NCBI GenBank assembly: GCA_963753485.1
Contig: CAVWCL010000003.1
Coordinates: 744,001-808,000 of the forward strand
Length of the DNA stretch: 64,000 nucleotides
Reading direction: 5' to 3'
DNA from: CAWDLX01 sp963753485
Lineage (GTDB): Bacteria; Actinomycetota; Actinomycetes; Mycobacteriales; Micromonosporaceae
The translations under genes were made by a program, and so were the position numbers. This document shows positions 7,542 through 15,071 of this stretch, in pieces. The number at the start of each line of letters is the position of its first letter. Position 1 is the stretch's first letter. The notes under the pieces were generated by a model, which did no database searches, was not told the origin of the DNA, and saw only the letters and a program-made list of their open reading frames with translations.

Positions 7542-10087
7542 TGCTGCGCGCCACCTTCAAGAGCCTGCTCTCCCGCAAACTGCGCCTGATCCTGTCCGGG
7601 CTCGCGGTCGTGCTCGGTGTGATGTTCGTCTCCGGTGCGTTCGTGCTGACCGACACGCTGGGCCGCTCGTTCACCCAGCTCTTCGCCGGCATCTTCGCCA
7701 ACGTTGACGTGCAGGTGACGGCGAAGCCGAAGCTGCCGGCGGGCGCGTTCGGTGATGACGAACGGACGACCGCCACCATTCCGGCTGCCACTGTGGACAC
7801 CATCCGGGCGGTGCCCGGTGTCGCCGGTACGACCGCCGGCGTCATCGTCGACGGCGCGCGCACGATCGGGACCAACGGCAAGGTGGTGAGCTCGGTCGGG
7901 CCGCCGCGCTTCGGTGCCGACTGGCCGTCGCAAAGCTCCAACGTGGAGCTTCGGCAGGGCCATGGCCCGACCGCCGACGACGAGATCGCGGTCAACGCCG
8001 CGCTCGCCCGCGACGCCGGTGTCAAGATCGGCGACCGGGTCGGCGTGCTCACCAACCAGCCGGGTCGGCACACCTTCACCCTGGTCGGTATCTTCGGCTA
8101 CCCCGGCGGCAAGGACTCGCTGGGTGGGGCTCAGGTGGTCACGTTCACGGTGCCGGTCGCCCAGGAGCAGATGCTGCTGCAGCGCGACATGTACTCCCAG
8201 GTCGACGTGAAGGCGGCGGCCGGCGTATCCGATGACACCCTGCGCGACCGGGTCGCCGCCACGGTGGGCGGCGACTACCTGGTGAAGACCGGCCAGCAGC
8301 TCACCGACGAGCAGACCCAGGCGTTCACCACCGTGTTGAAGTTCTTCAACTACATCCTCATCGGATTCGCCGCGGTGGCGCTGTTCGTCGCCATCTTCCT
8401 GATCCTGAACACGTTCTCCATCATCGTTGCCCAGCGCACCCGCGAGCTCGCGCTCATGCGTGCCCTCGGTGCCGGCCGCCGGCAGGTCATCGGCTCGGTC
8501 CTGATCGAGGCGGCCGTCATCGGCCTGTTCGCAGCGGTGGTGGGGCTGGGGTTGGGCGTCGGCGTCGGTGCGGCGCTGGCCAAGCTGTTCACCAGCTTCA
8601 GTGGCGGGCTCGCGCTGGCCGGCATCGGCCTGCCCGTGGCCGCGGTCGTCAGCGCGTTCGCCGTCGGCATCGGGATCACCGTGCTGGCAGCGCTGATCCC
8701 GGCTCTGCGGGCGTCGCGGATCGCCCCGGTGGCCGCCATGCGGGACGCCGTCACCGCGGACAAACCCCTGACCAGGCTCACGGTCACCGGCGGCGTGGTA
8801 TTCGCCGTCGGCGCCGGCCTGCTCGGCCTCGGCCTGGCCGGCGCGGCCGGCGACCAGACACTCTGGTCCATCCTGGGCGGGGTGCTGCTGGCGTTCATCG
8901 GCACGGCTCTGCTCACCCCGCTCTTCGCCCGGCCGGTCGCCGGCGTCATCGGGCGCCTCTTCGCGTGGTCGGTGCCGGGCCAGCTGGGCCGGCTCAACGC
9001 CGGTCGCAACCCGCGCCGTACGGCGATCACCGCCGCCGCCCTCATGGTCGGCATCGCGTTGATCACAGGGATCAACACAATCATCACCTCGGCCAAGCAG
9101 AGCGTCACCCGGGTTGCCGACCAGCAGGCGCACGTCGACCTCATCATCGGCAGCGAAGACCCGCGGGCCACCTTCGACCCGGCGGTGCTGGCCCAGACAT
9201 CCACTATGGACGGCGTACAGGCGGTCACCGGGCTCTACCAGGACGTGGCCGCGGTCAATGGCGACACCACATTCGTCGGGGCGTTCAGCGACATGTCGGT
9301 CGTGCCGGCGATGTTCTCGCTCACCCCGGCGGCCGGGTCGATCGCCTCGGTCAAGGACGGGCAGACCGTCGTCGACGCCAAGACCGCCTCGGACAAGAAC
9401 CTGCACGTCGGCAGCGCGGTCACGGTCCAGCTCGTCCGCGGCGACCCGCTCACCCTGACCGTCTCCGGCATCTACGCCAAGAGCGACCTGATCAGCGGAT
9501 TCATGGTGCCGATCTCGGCCGCCAGGAGTTTCCACGAGGCCGCGCCCAGCATCGGCTTCATCCAGGTACGCCCCGGTACCTCGGTCACCGCGGTCAAGTC
9601 CCAGGTGGACACTCTGCTCAAGGACAGCCCCGAGGTCAACGTCGGCGACCGCAGCGAGTACCTCGCGCAGCAGACCTCGTCGGCCGACCAGGTCCTGGTG
9701 ATGATCCAGATCCTGCTCGCCCTGGCCATCCTGATCGCGGTGCTGGGCGTGGTGAACACCCTGGCCCTGTCCGTGCTGGAGCGGACCCGCGAGCTCGGCC
9801 TGCTCCGGGCGGTCGGGCTCGGGCGAGCTCAGACCATGCGGATGATAACCGTCGAAGCGGTGGTCATCTCGGTCTTCGGCGCGGTCCTCGGCCTCGCCGT
9901 CGGCATCGGCCTCGGCGCAGCGGTGGTCCGGGCCCTGCGTGACCAGGGCATCACCGACTTCGCGTTGCCCTGGGGTCAGCTCGTCACCTACCTGGTGCTG
10001 GCCGCCATCGTCGGCGTGGTCGCCGCCGTGCTGCCCGCGATCCGGGCCGCCCGGGTCAACGTCCTCGCCGCCATCGCCTACGAGTAA
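7541..10087 (+). CDS. ABC transporter permease, double FtsX-domain
   Basis: 848 residues. An N-terminal membrane segment (about 15-37) and a MacB-type periplasmic domain (about 40-255) precede three membrane segments (about 265-400). A second half repeats the plan, ending with three segments (about 720-845). Both halves carry the FtsX signature of the form TRELALMRALGA / TRELGLLRAVGL after the first helix. Such permeases with two MacB-like halves are common in actinobacteria and may export lipids or peptides or act by mechanotransmission; the substrate cannot be predicted. It is translationally coupled to the upstream ATPase by a 1-bp overlap. Confidence 0.94.
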   Translation: MLRATFKSLLSRKLRLILSGLAVVLGVMFVSGAFVLTDTLGRSFTQLFAGIFANVDVQVTAKPKLPAGAFGDDERTTATIPAATVDTIRAVPGVAGTTAGVIVDGARTIGTNGKVVSSVGPPRFGADWPSQSSNVELRQGHGPTADDEIAVNAALARDAGVKIGDRVGVLTNQPGRHTFTLVGIFGYPGGKDSLGGAQVVTFTVPVAQEQMLLQRDMYSQVDVKAAAGVSDDTLRDRVAATVGGDYLVKTGQQLTDEQTQAFTTVLKFFNYILIGFAAVALFVAIFLILNTFSIIVAQRTRELALMRALGAGRRQVIGSVLIEAAVIGLFAAVVGLGLGVGVGAALAKLFTSFSGGLALAGIGLPVAAVVSAFAVGIGITVLAALIPALRASRIAPVAAMRDAVTADKPLTRLTVTGGVVFAVGAGLLGLGLAGAAGDQTLWSILGGVLLAFIGTALLTPLFARPVAGVIGRLFAWSVPGQLGRLNAGRNPRRTAITAAALMVGIALITGINTIITSAKQSVTRVADQQAHVDLIIGSEDPRATFDPAVLAQTSTMDGVQAVTGLYQDVAAVNGDTTFVGAFSDMSVVPAMFSLTPAAGSIASVKDGQTVVDAKTASDKNLHVGSAVTVQLVRGDPLTLTVSGIYAKSDLISGFMVPISAARSFHEAAPSIGFIQVRPGTSVTAVKSQVDTLLKDSPEVNVGDRSEYLAQQTSSADQVLVMIQILLALAILIAVLGVVNTLALSVLERTRELGLLRAVGLGRAQTMRMITVEAVVISVFGAVLGLAVGIGLGAAVVRALRDQGITDFALPWGQLVTYLVLAAIVGVVAAVLPAIRAARVNVLAAIAYE

Positions 10088-10106
10088 CCCTGCTTGGTGG
10101 TCGTCG

Positions 10107-10160
10107 CGTGATCGCGAAGAGTTGAGGTAGCGCGCGTGGCCACACCTCTTCGCGATCACG
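10107..10160. terminator. Long inverted repeat between convergent genes (likely bidirectional terminator)
   Basis: Perfect 15-bp arms, 10107-10121 (CGTGATCGCGAAGAG) and 10146-10160, flank a 24-nt loop. The element lies between the ends of the permease (+) and the HAD gene (-). The right arm covers the HAD stop codon (10156-10158). There is no U tract, as is usual for GC-rich actinobacteria. Confidence 0.7.
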
Positions 10161-10845
10161 GCCCGGCGAGCGAGCCGCCGGAAAGCGCGAGCGCGTTCAG
10201 GCGGGCCAGATCCACCCCGACGAGGCTCGCCAGCACGGGTACGCCGGCGCCGGACAGATCCGTCTGTCCGGCAACCCCGAGCACGGTGCACCCGGCGGCC
10301 AGTGCGCTGGCGATCCCGGACGGCGAGTCCTCCAGCACCAGGCAGGCCCGAGCCGGCACCCCGAGCGCGGCCGCCGCGGTCAGGTAGGGCTCCGGGTCCG
10401 GCTTGCTGCGCGTGACCTCGTCGCCACACACCACGGCGGCGAACGTGTGAACACCCACGGACCGCAGAATCTGATCGACGAGGGCCCGTTTCGTGTTGGT
10501 CACCAACGCGGTCGGCAACCCGGCCCGGTGAACCGCCGCGAGCAGCTCCGGCGCCCCTGGGCACCACTGCACGTCATCGACGAGGAGTTCCGCGACCCGC
10601 GTTTCCAGCCACTGCGCGGCGGCATCGACCTCGTCGACCGGAAGGTTCACCAGACCGATGGCGTCCAGCAGGATCCGCACCGCCTGGGGCGTCGCGGCAC
10701 CCACCGTCGCCTGCCGGGTCTCCTCGGTGAGCGTGCCGCCATAGTGGACGGCCAGATCGCTCATCGCGACGTCCCACGTCTTCTGGCTGTCGACCAGGGT
10801 GCCATCGAGGTCGAAGAGCACCGCCGCGAGCCGAGCCAGGGTCAT
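10156..10845 (-). CDS. HAD-superfamily hydrolase (phosphoglycolate phosphatase / beta-phosphoglucomutase-like)
   Basis: 229 residues. Motif I is DLDGTL (12-17), with both aspartates. A helical cap domain (about 18-85) follows, as in HAD subclass I. Motif II is the threonine in LVTNTKR. Motif III is the lysine in SKPDPEPY, and motif IV is LVLEDSPSGI. All catalytic residues are therefore present. The substrate is probably a small sugar or organic phosphate, but cannot be specified. It stands alone, divergent from the ATP-grasp gene with about 235 bp between starts, and ends in the inverted repeat shared with the ABC permease gene. Confidence 0.92.
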   Translation of the reverse strand: MTLARLAAVLFDLDGTLVDSQKTWDVAMSDLAVHYGGTLTEETRQATVGAATPQAVRILLDAIGLVNLPVDEVDAAAQWLETRVAELLVDDVQWCPGAPELLAAVHRAGLPTALVTNTKRALVDQILRSVGVHTFAAVVCGDEVTRSKPDPEPYLTAAAALGVPARACLVLEDSPSGIASALAAGCTVLGVAGQTDLSGAGVPVLASLVGVDLARLNALALSGGSLAGP

Positions 10846-11081
10846 GTGGCGTTGCCGTGTGGACAGTCGACTGCGACCTGCGCGAACGGCATCGTCATGT
10901 CCCCCATGCGGAAACGTGGTCGTCGATCAGCATAGTGCCACGTTCGTCCATCGGCCTCCGCCCACTGGCCGGCACTCACGATAACGCCGCCACCTGTGTC
11001 CGCGTGGCCGGCGGGTGGTGGCCCCTCGCTATGCTGCGTCCCAACGATCAACACTATGGCGTCGATGGATCGGTGGTCAGC

Positions 11082-12320
11082 ATGGTTCACACCGTGATCA
11101 TTGTGGGCTTACTGGCTCCGCTGCTGGCGGCGGCCACCAAGATCCTGCCGGCCGGCGGCGAGATCATCCTGATCGAAGATCCGGCCCTGGCCGATCGGGA
11201 CGCCCAGCAGCGGGCGATGGCGCCACCCGGGCGCAAGCTGGCCCGGTGGCCGTACTCCAGATCCGCCACCGCCGATGCCTGGTACCACCTGCACCGCAAC
11301 CTGAACGTGCTCGCGGTCATCCCGTCGGTGGAGTACGCCGTGACCTTCGCCGCCCGCCTCGCCGAACGGTTCCGCGTGCCCGGCGCGTCACTCGGCGCGG
11401 CCACGATCCTGCGGGACAAGGCGCTCCTGCGTGAGGCCACCACCGCCGCCGGGGTACGAAATCCCGCCTCCGCTGCGGTGTCCAGCCTGGACGACGTCCG
11501 CGAGTTCGCCGCCGCCCATCCGGGTCCCCTGGTGCTCAAGCCGACCAACCGGCAAGGCTCGGTCGGTACGACGATCGTGCGGGACCTGGCCGAGCTCGAC
11601 CGCGCCTGGGCGCAGGCGCACGAGGTGGAGGAGGCCGCCTTTGTCGCGTACCAGCGGCTGCCGCTGCGCCTACAGGTCGAGGAGTTCATCGAGGGTACGG
11701 AGTACAGCGTCGAGATGCTGGTCCGGGAGGAGACCTCGCAGTTCGCCAACGTGACCGGCAAGCTGCTGCATCCCGGGGTACGACCGGTTGAGCTGGGCCA
11801 CCTGGTACCCGCCGACGTGGCCGACACCACGGCCGCCGCGCTGGTGGACTCGACCGCCGAGCTGATGCGGGTGATCGGGTTCGACACCGGGGTGGTGCAC
11901 TGCGAATGGATTGTGCGCGACGGCACGCCGTACCTGGTTGAGTGCAGCGGCCGCCTGCCCGGCGATGGCATCGTCTACCTGATCGAGCGCGCCTGGCCGA
12001 TCGACCTGATCAATCGCTACGTGCTCCTCATGACGGGCGGTGAGGTCGACCCGCCGCCGCCGCGCCCGCTCTTCGGCGCGGCGGCGCTCTACCCGACGGT
12101 CGCGCCGGGCGTGGTCGAATCGGTGGCAGGCCTGGACGAGGCGGCCGCGGTCCCCGGCGTCTACCACAGCGGTTGCTCGGTGAGCGTCGGCGATCGGGTG
12201 CACGAGCTGCGCAGCTCGTGGGACCGGGTGGTGGGAGCGGCGGCGTCTGCGCCGACCGCGGCCGAGGCCCTGGCGGCGGCCCAGGCCGCGGTTGACAAGA
12301 TCCGCGTCACCACGGTGTGA
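11082..12320 (+). CDS. ATP-grasp family carboxylate ligase, substrate unknown
   Basis: About 412 residues. I placed the start at ATG 11082 (MVHTVIIVG); GTG 11073 is an alternative. The 74 residues upstream in the same frame are arginine/glycine-rich and unlikely to be coding. A pre-ATP-grasp Rossmann-like domain (about 1-100) is followed by the ATP-grasp fold. PLVLKPTNRQGSVGT is the glycine-rich lid lysine region, VEEFIEGTEYSVEML follows, and HCEWIVRDGTPYLVECSGRLPGD carries the Mg-binding glutamates. Members ligate an amine to an acyl phosphate, as in dipeptide or amino-acid conjugate synthesis. No biosynthetic partner is nearby, so this is an orphan. It could be a tailoring enzyme or belong to small-peptide metabolism. 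Confidence 0.85.
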   Translation: MVHTVIIVGLLAPLLAAATKILPAGGEIILIEDPALADRDAQQRAMAPPGRKLARWPYSRSATADAWYHLHRNLNVLAVIPSVEYAVTFAARLAERFRVPGASLGAATILRDKALLREATTAAGVRNPASAAVSSLDDVREFAAAHPGPLVLKPTNRQGSVGTTIVRDLAELDRAWAQAHEVEEAAFVAYQRLPLRLQVEEFIEGTEYSVEMLVREETSQFANVTGKLLHPGVRPVELGHLVPADVADTTAAALVDSTAELMRVIGFDTGVVHCEWIVRDGTPYLVECSGRLPGDGIVYLIERAWPIDLINRYVLLMTGGEVDPPPPRPLFGAAALYPTVAPGVVESVAGLDEAAAVPGVYHSGCSVSVGDRVHELRSSWDRVVGAAASAPTAAEALAAAQAAVDKIRVTTV

Positions 12321-12435
12321 GTACCGAACCGTCGCTGGAGGGTTGTCGGATCGACGACGTAGCTCGGCTGTCGCCGGGCATAGGTGCGACGCTCCGCTCG
12401 GATCGGCATGCACAGCGGGTCGAGCGGAGCTCACC

Positions 12436-13008
12436 ATGACACAGGAGCAGATCCCGCCCGCCGGCTGGTACCCGGATCCGATGGGCGGCTCAAGCCAGCG
12501 GTACTGGGACGGCACGGCCTGGGGCGTGGCTCGTACCAGCGCGGATCCGGCGGTGCGCCGCCGCCGCCGGCGTCGGATCGGTTGGATCGTCGGGGCGGTG
12601 GTGCTCCTGGTCGCCGCCACCTGCGTGACCGTTCCGGTGGTGATCTTCACGCAGACCGCGGGGCCGAGCTCGGCCGACCTCGATGCCGCCCTCGGCGCCC
12701 TGGTCCTGCCCGCGGAGTTCCACCAGCTCCGCGACGTCCAGGCCGGCAACCGGCTCTGCCTCGACGAGTGCCCCCGGGCGCAGCGTCTCTACAGCAGTCC
12801 CCTCCCGCCGGAGGCGACAGACCAGGCGCTCATGGCGGCGCTGGCCCGGGCCGGCTACGCGTGCGACACCAAGTGCTGGCACCGCGACGGAGTCACGATC
12901 ACGGCGGACATCTTCTCGGTCGCCACCGCGAACGCGACGTACTCACCGGCGCTGCCCGTCGACCAGGGTCGTGACACCGAGTTCTATCTCCAGGCCGTGC
13001 CGAGCTAG
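12436..13008 (+). CDS. DUF2510-domain membrane protein
   Basis: 190 residues, ATG at 12436 with GGAG at 12426-12429. The DUF2510 motif lies at the N-terminus (PPAGWYPDP, then RYWDGTAW). A basic stretch RRRRRRR (about 41-47) comes before one membrane segment (about 48-70). The external C-terminal domain has four cysteines (CLDEC and CDTKC), probably two disulfides. DUF2510 proteins are common actinobacterial membrane proteins of unknown function. The gene follows the ATP-grasp gene by 115 bp on the same strand, but the gap and lack of functional connection do not prove an operon. Confidence 0.85.
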   Translation: MTQEQIPPAGWYPDPMGGSSQRYWDGTAWGVARTSADPAVRRRRRRRIGWIVGAVVLLVAATCVTVPVVIFTQTAGPSSADLDAALGALVLPAEFHQLRDVQAGNRLCLDECPRAQRLYSSPLPPEATDQALMAALARAGYACDTKCWHRDGVTITADIFSVATANATYSPALPVDQGRDTEFYLQAVPS

Positions 13009-13056
13009 CCGGATCGCGGCCATCTGCCCGGGGCGTCATCTGCTCGCCTCTGATCG

Positions 13057-13386
13057 TCAGGCGGCGCGGTGTGCGGGGCGGAGCAGAGTCAGCGCACGGA
13101 GCGCGTCGGGCTGGTGTCGTCCCGGAGGGCGAGGGCGGTTTCGACGACCTGCCGGATCTAGGTGCTCTTCGGTACCCCGGCGCCCGTCGCGGCAGCGGCG
13201 ACGTCGTCGTCAACGTCGATGGGGGATGCGCAGCGATCGGACGACCATCACCTCCGCGCCCGCCGGTGGCAGGGTCGCAAGGAGCGCCTCCTCGTCCTCC
13301 CGGGTCTTGGGGCCGGGTTCGAAGGTCAGGCTGTCCATGACCTCACGCGCCTCGTCCGGCGTGGTTGGTAGATCACGCTCGCTCAT
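13057..13386 (-). pseudogene. Broken ribbon-helix-helix (CopG-like) antitoxin gene
   Basis: From ATG 13384-13386, preceded by GGGAGGA, the frame reads MSERDLPTTPDEAREVMDSL and continues through PPAGAEVMVVRSLRIP before stopping at 13210-13212. The intact family sequence can be followed by shifting frame at a run of five C (13221-13225 on the plus strand as GGGGG; four would keep frame). It then reads IDVDDDVAAAATGAGVPKST, a TAG at 13158-13160, then IRQVVETALALRDD. A second shift restores DALRALTLLRPAHRAA and a stop at 13057-13059. SLRIPIDVDDDV and the PKST-IRQ segment are the beta strand and helices of a ribbon-helix-helix DNA-binding fold. Two frameshifts plus one nonsense codon mean it is dead. 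No toxin partner is adjacent. 13009-13056 and 13387-13534 hold nothing recognisable. Confidence 0.8.
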
Positions 13387-13534
13387 CGCGTTCCTCCCAT
13401 CGACCGAACTCGGCCATTACCCTGGTCGCCGGACTGGCCGGCTCGATCTTGGACGGGACCAGCAAAAGGCCGCCGATCAACAGTTCACATGAGACCATCG
13501 GCGGGCGGCCATCTTGGGTACCAGGCGGCCACCA

Positions 13535-14725
13535 TCAGACTTGCTGTCGGATTGGGAGGAACGCCGAGACGATCTCAATCATCGGTCGGATCCCCTCATT
13601 GGTCCTTTCAATGAGACCGAGCGTCTCAAGTGCGTTGATGTCGCGCGTGACGGTCTTCTGCTGCTTGTCAGCGTACTGCTCGGCGAGCGACGCAGTGAGG
13701 CGTCGAACCTCGGGGACGGGCACGGATCGGTCGTATGGCAGCGACAGGACGAGCTCCCGTTGTCGGTTGCGCGGCGGGCCGGGCGGCTGGTGGCGGAAAA
13801 TGTCGTGCACGAAGTTGGTCCAGGTCACCAGCATCTGCTGGCCTCGAACGACGTTGAGCGTGGAGCGCAATTCCTCGACGAACCCGTCGAGTGCGTACGA
13901 CACGTAGCCGGCAACGGTGTAGGGCTCTCGGCGGCTGGTCTCGCGGAGGACGTCGTAGTAGCGGCTCCGCGTGCGGTTGTAGTAGTTGGCCAGCAGGTGA
14001 CAGACCGGAGTTGGCAGCCCGGCCGCAAGCAACAGCTGAAACTCGACCAGGCGGGCAGTGCGCCCGTTGCCGTTCTGGAATGGGTGGATCCAGGCGATGT
14101 AGAGATGCGCGATCATCGCTCGGAGGATCTTCATTGGCCGCTTGAGCCGCGGTTCGGCGTCGTTCACGAGGGCGTTCAGCCAGTCGCAGAGCTTGGCTAG
14201 GAGGAACTCGCAGTCCCGCGCGGGCGGTCCTCTGTAGACGTTGCCGACCCACACGCCGCCGGTCCGGATCTCACCCGGCACGAGGCCCTCCTCGGGCGGG
14301 AGGCCCTTCATCACGATCTTGTGGAACTCCTTGATCCGGTCGATCCTGAGTTCAAGGTCCGAGCCCGCCAGAAGATCATCAATCACTGTGTCGCACGCCT
14401 CCGCGATGTTGTCGGCCTCAATGCCGAGGTACTCCTGCGACTCGGGGAGATCAAGCTTGCCGTCGAGCCGGGCGCGGACCTCGTCCTCGGAGAGCGTGTT
14501 GCCCTCGATCTGGGTCGTTGCGTGGACGCCCTTCGCGAGGTAGAGCTTGTGGAGTTCTGCCGCCGTGGCGGGGGCGAGGGGCACGCCGGCGATGTGGTCG
14601 CACTTGGAGATGGCTTCGCCGATCCGCATCCAGTTCATGGGCGCCAGCTTGTCCACCCGGAAGTCGAATGCGATCCAGGGATGTGTCTTGAGGTACTCCC
14701 GACCAGAGGGGTCGAATCTGGTCAT
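13535..14725 (-). CDS. Fic-domain protein, class II with N-terminal inhibitory helix
   Basis: 396 residues. The catalytic loop HPFQNGNGRTAR (about 214-225) matches HPFxxGNGRxxR, so adenylyl transfer to a protein hydroxyl (AMPylation) is likely. The inhibitory helix TTQIEGN (about 70-76, E74) lies N-terminal to the core, which makes it a class II, self-inhibited Fic protein. The C-terminal 110 residues look like a winged helix (PEVRRLTASLAEQYADKQQKTVTRDI), the DNA-binding-like tail seen in this Fic group. The gene looks somewhat less GC-rich than its neighbours and sits beside an antitoxin pseudogene, which suggests transfer. The target is unknown. No separate antitoxin is needed if E74 inhibits in cis. 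Confidence 0.93.
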   Translation of the reverse strand: MTRFDPSGREYLKTHPWIAFDFRVDKLAPMNWMRIGEAISKCDHIAGVPLAPATAAELHKLYLAKGVHATTQIEGNTLSEDEVRARLDGKLDLPESQEYLGIEADNIAEACDTVIDDLLAGSDLELRIDRIKEFHKIVMKGLPPEEGLVPGEIRTGGVWVGNVYRGPPARDCEFLLAKLCDWLNALVNDAEPRLKRPMKILRAMIAHLYIAWIHPFQNGNGRTARLVEFQLLLAAGLPTPVCHLLANYYNRTRSRYYDVLRETSRREPYTVAGYVSYALDGFVEELRSTLNVVRGQQMLVTWTNFVHDIFRHQPPGPPRNRQRELVLSLPYDRSVPVPEVRRLTASLAEQYADKQQKTVTRDINALETLGLIERTNEGIRPMIEIVSAFLPIRQQV

Positions 14726-15071
14726 GTCTAAGGGCTCCCGGCATTGGTCTAGATTTTGAGGCGAATCCTGTCCATGATCATGTCCTGTGCTATGTCCAGC
14801 CTAGCGTCCAGCACCGCCGCCCCCTTTGGGGGTCAGCCCACACGCCTCCACGACAAGGGCCCCGTGGTCGACTTCCTCCGCCACTCCCTGCACGTCGGAA
14901 CGTTCTCGCCGGCCGTGGTGGAGTCGACGACGTCAGCGAGCCAAGCCGTCCGGTTCGGCGCCGGGCGATCGACGCTGCATTCAAGATCCAAGCAGATGTG
15001 CCCTACGCGCGCCCAGCGCTCGGATCTTGATGACGTATGTGCAGGTCAGGGGACCCGCACTGTCGTCGGGG
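14726..15071. other. 346-bp gap between the Fic gene and metH
   Basis: No convincing ORF in either direction. Two structures are visible. One is a short hairpin, CCCCC-TTT-GGGGG, at 14820-14832. The other is an inverted repeat, TCAAGATCC (14981-14989) with GGATCTTGA (15022-15030), lying 42-91 bp beyond the metH stop and possibly acting as its terminator. Confidence 0.5.

Noticed and set aside
6995..10567. 1190-residue open frame on the minus strand
   Set aside because: It is antisense to the ABC ATPase, permease and HAD genes, and its translation is a low-complexity string of arginine, glycine and aspartate; it is a GC-frame shadow.
14790..14984. Short ORF in the Fic-metH gap
   Set aside because: Arginine/proline-rich, no ribosome site, no similarity.
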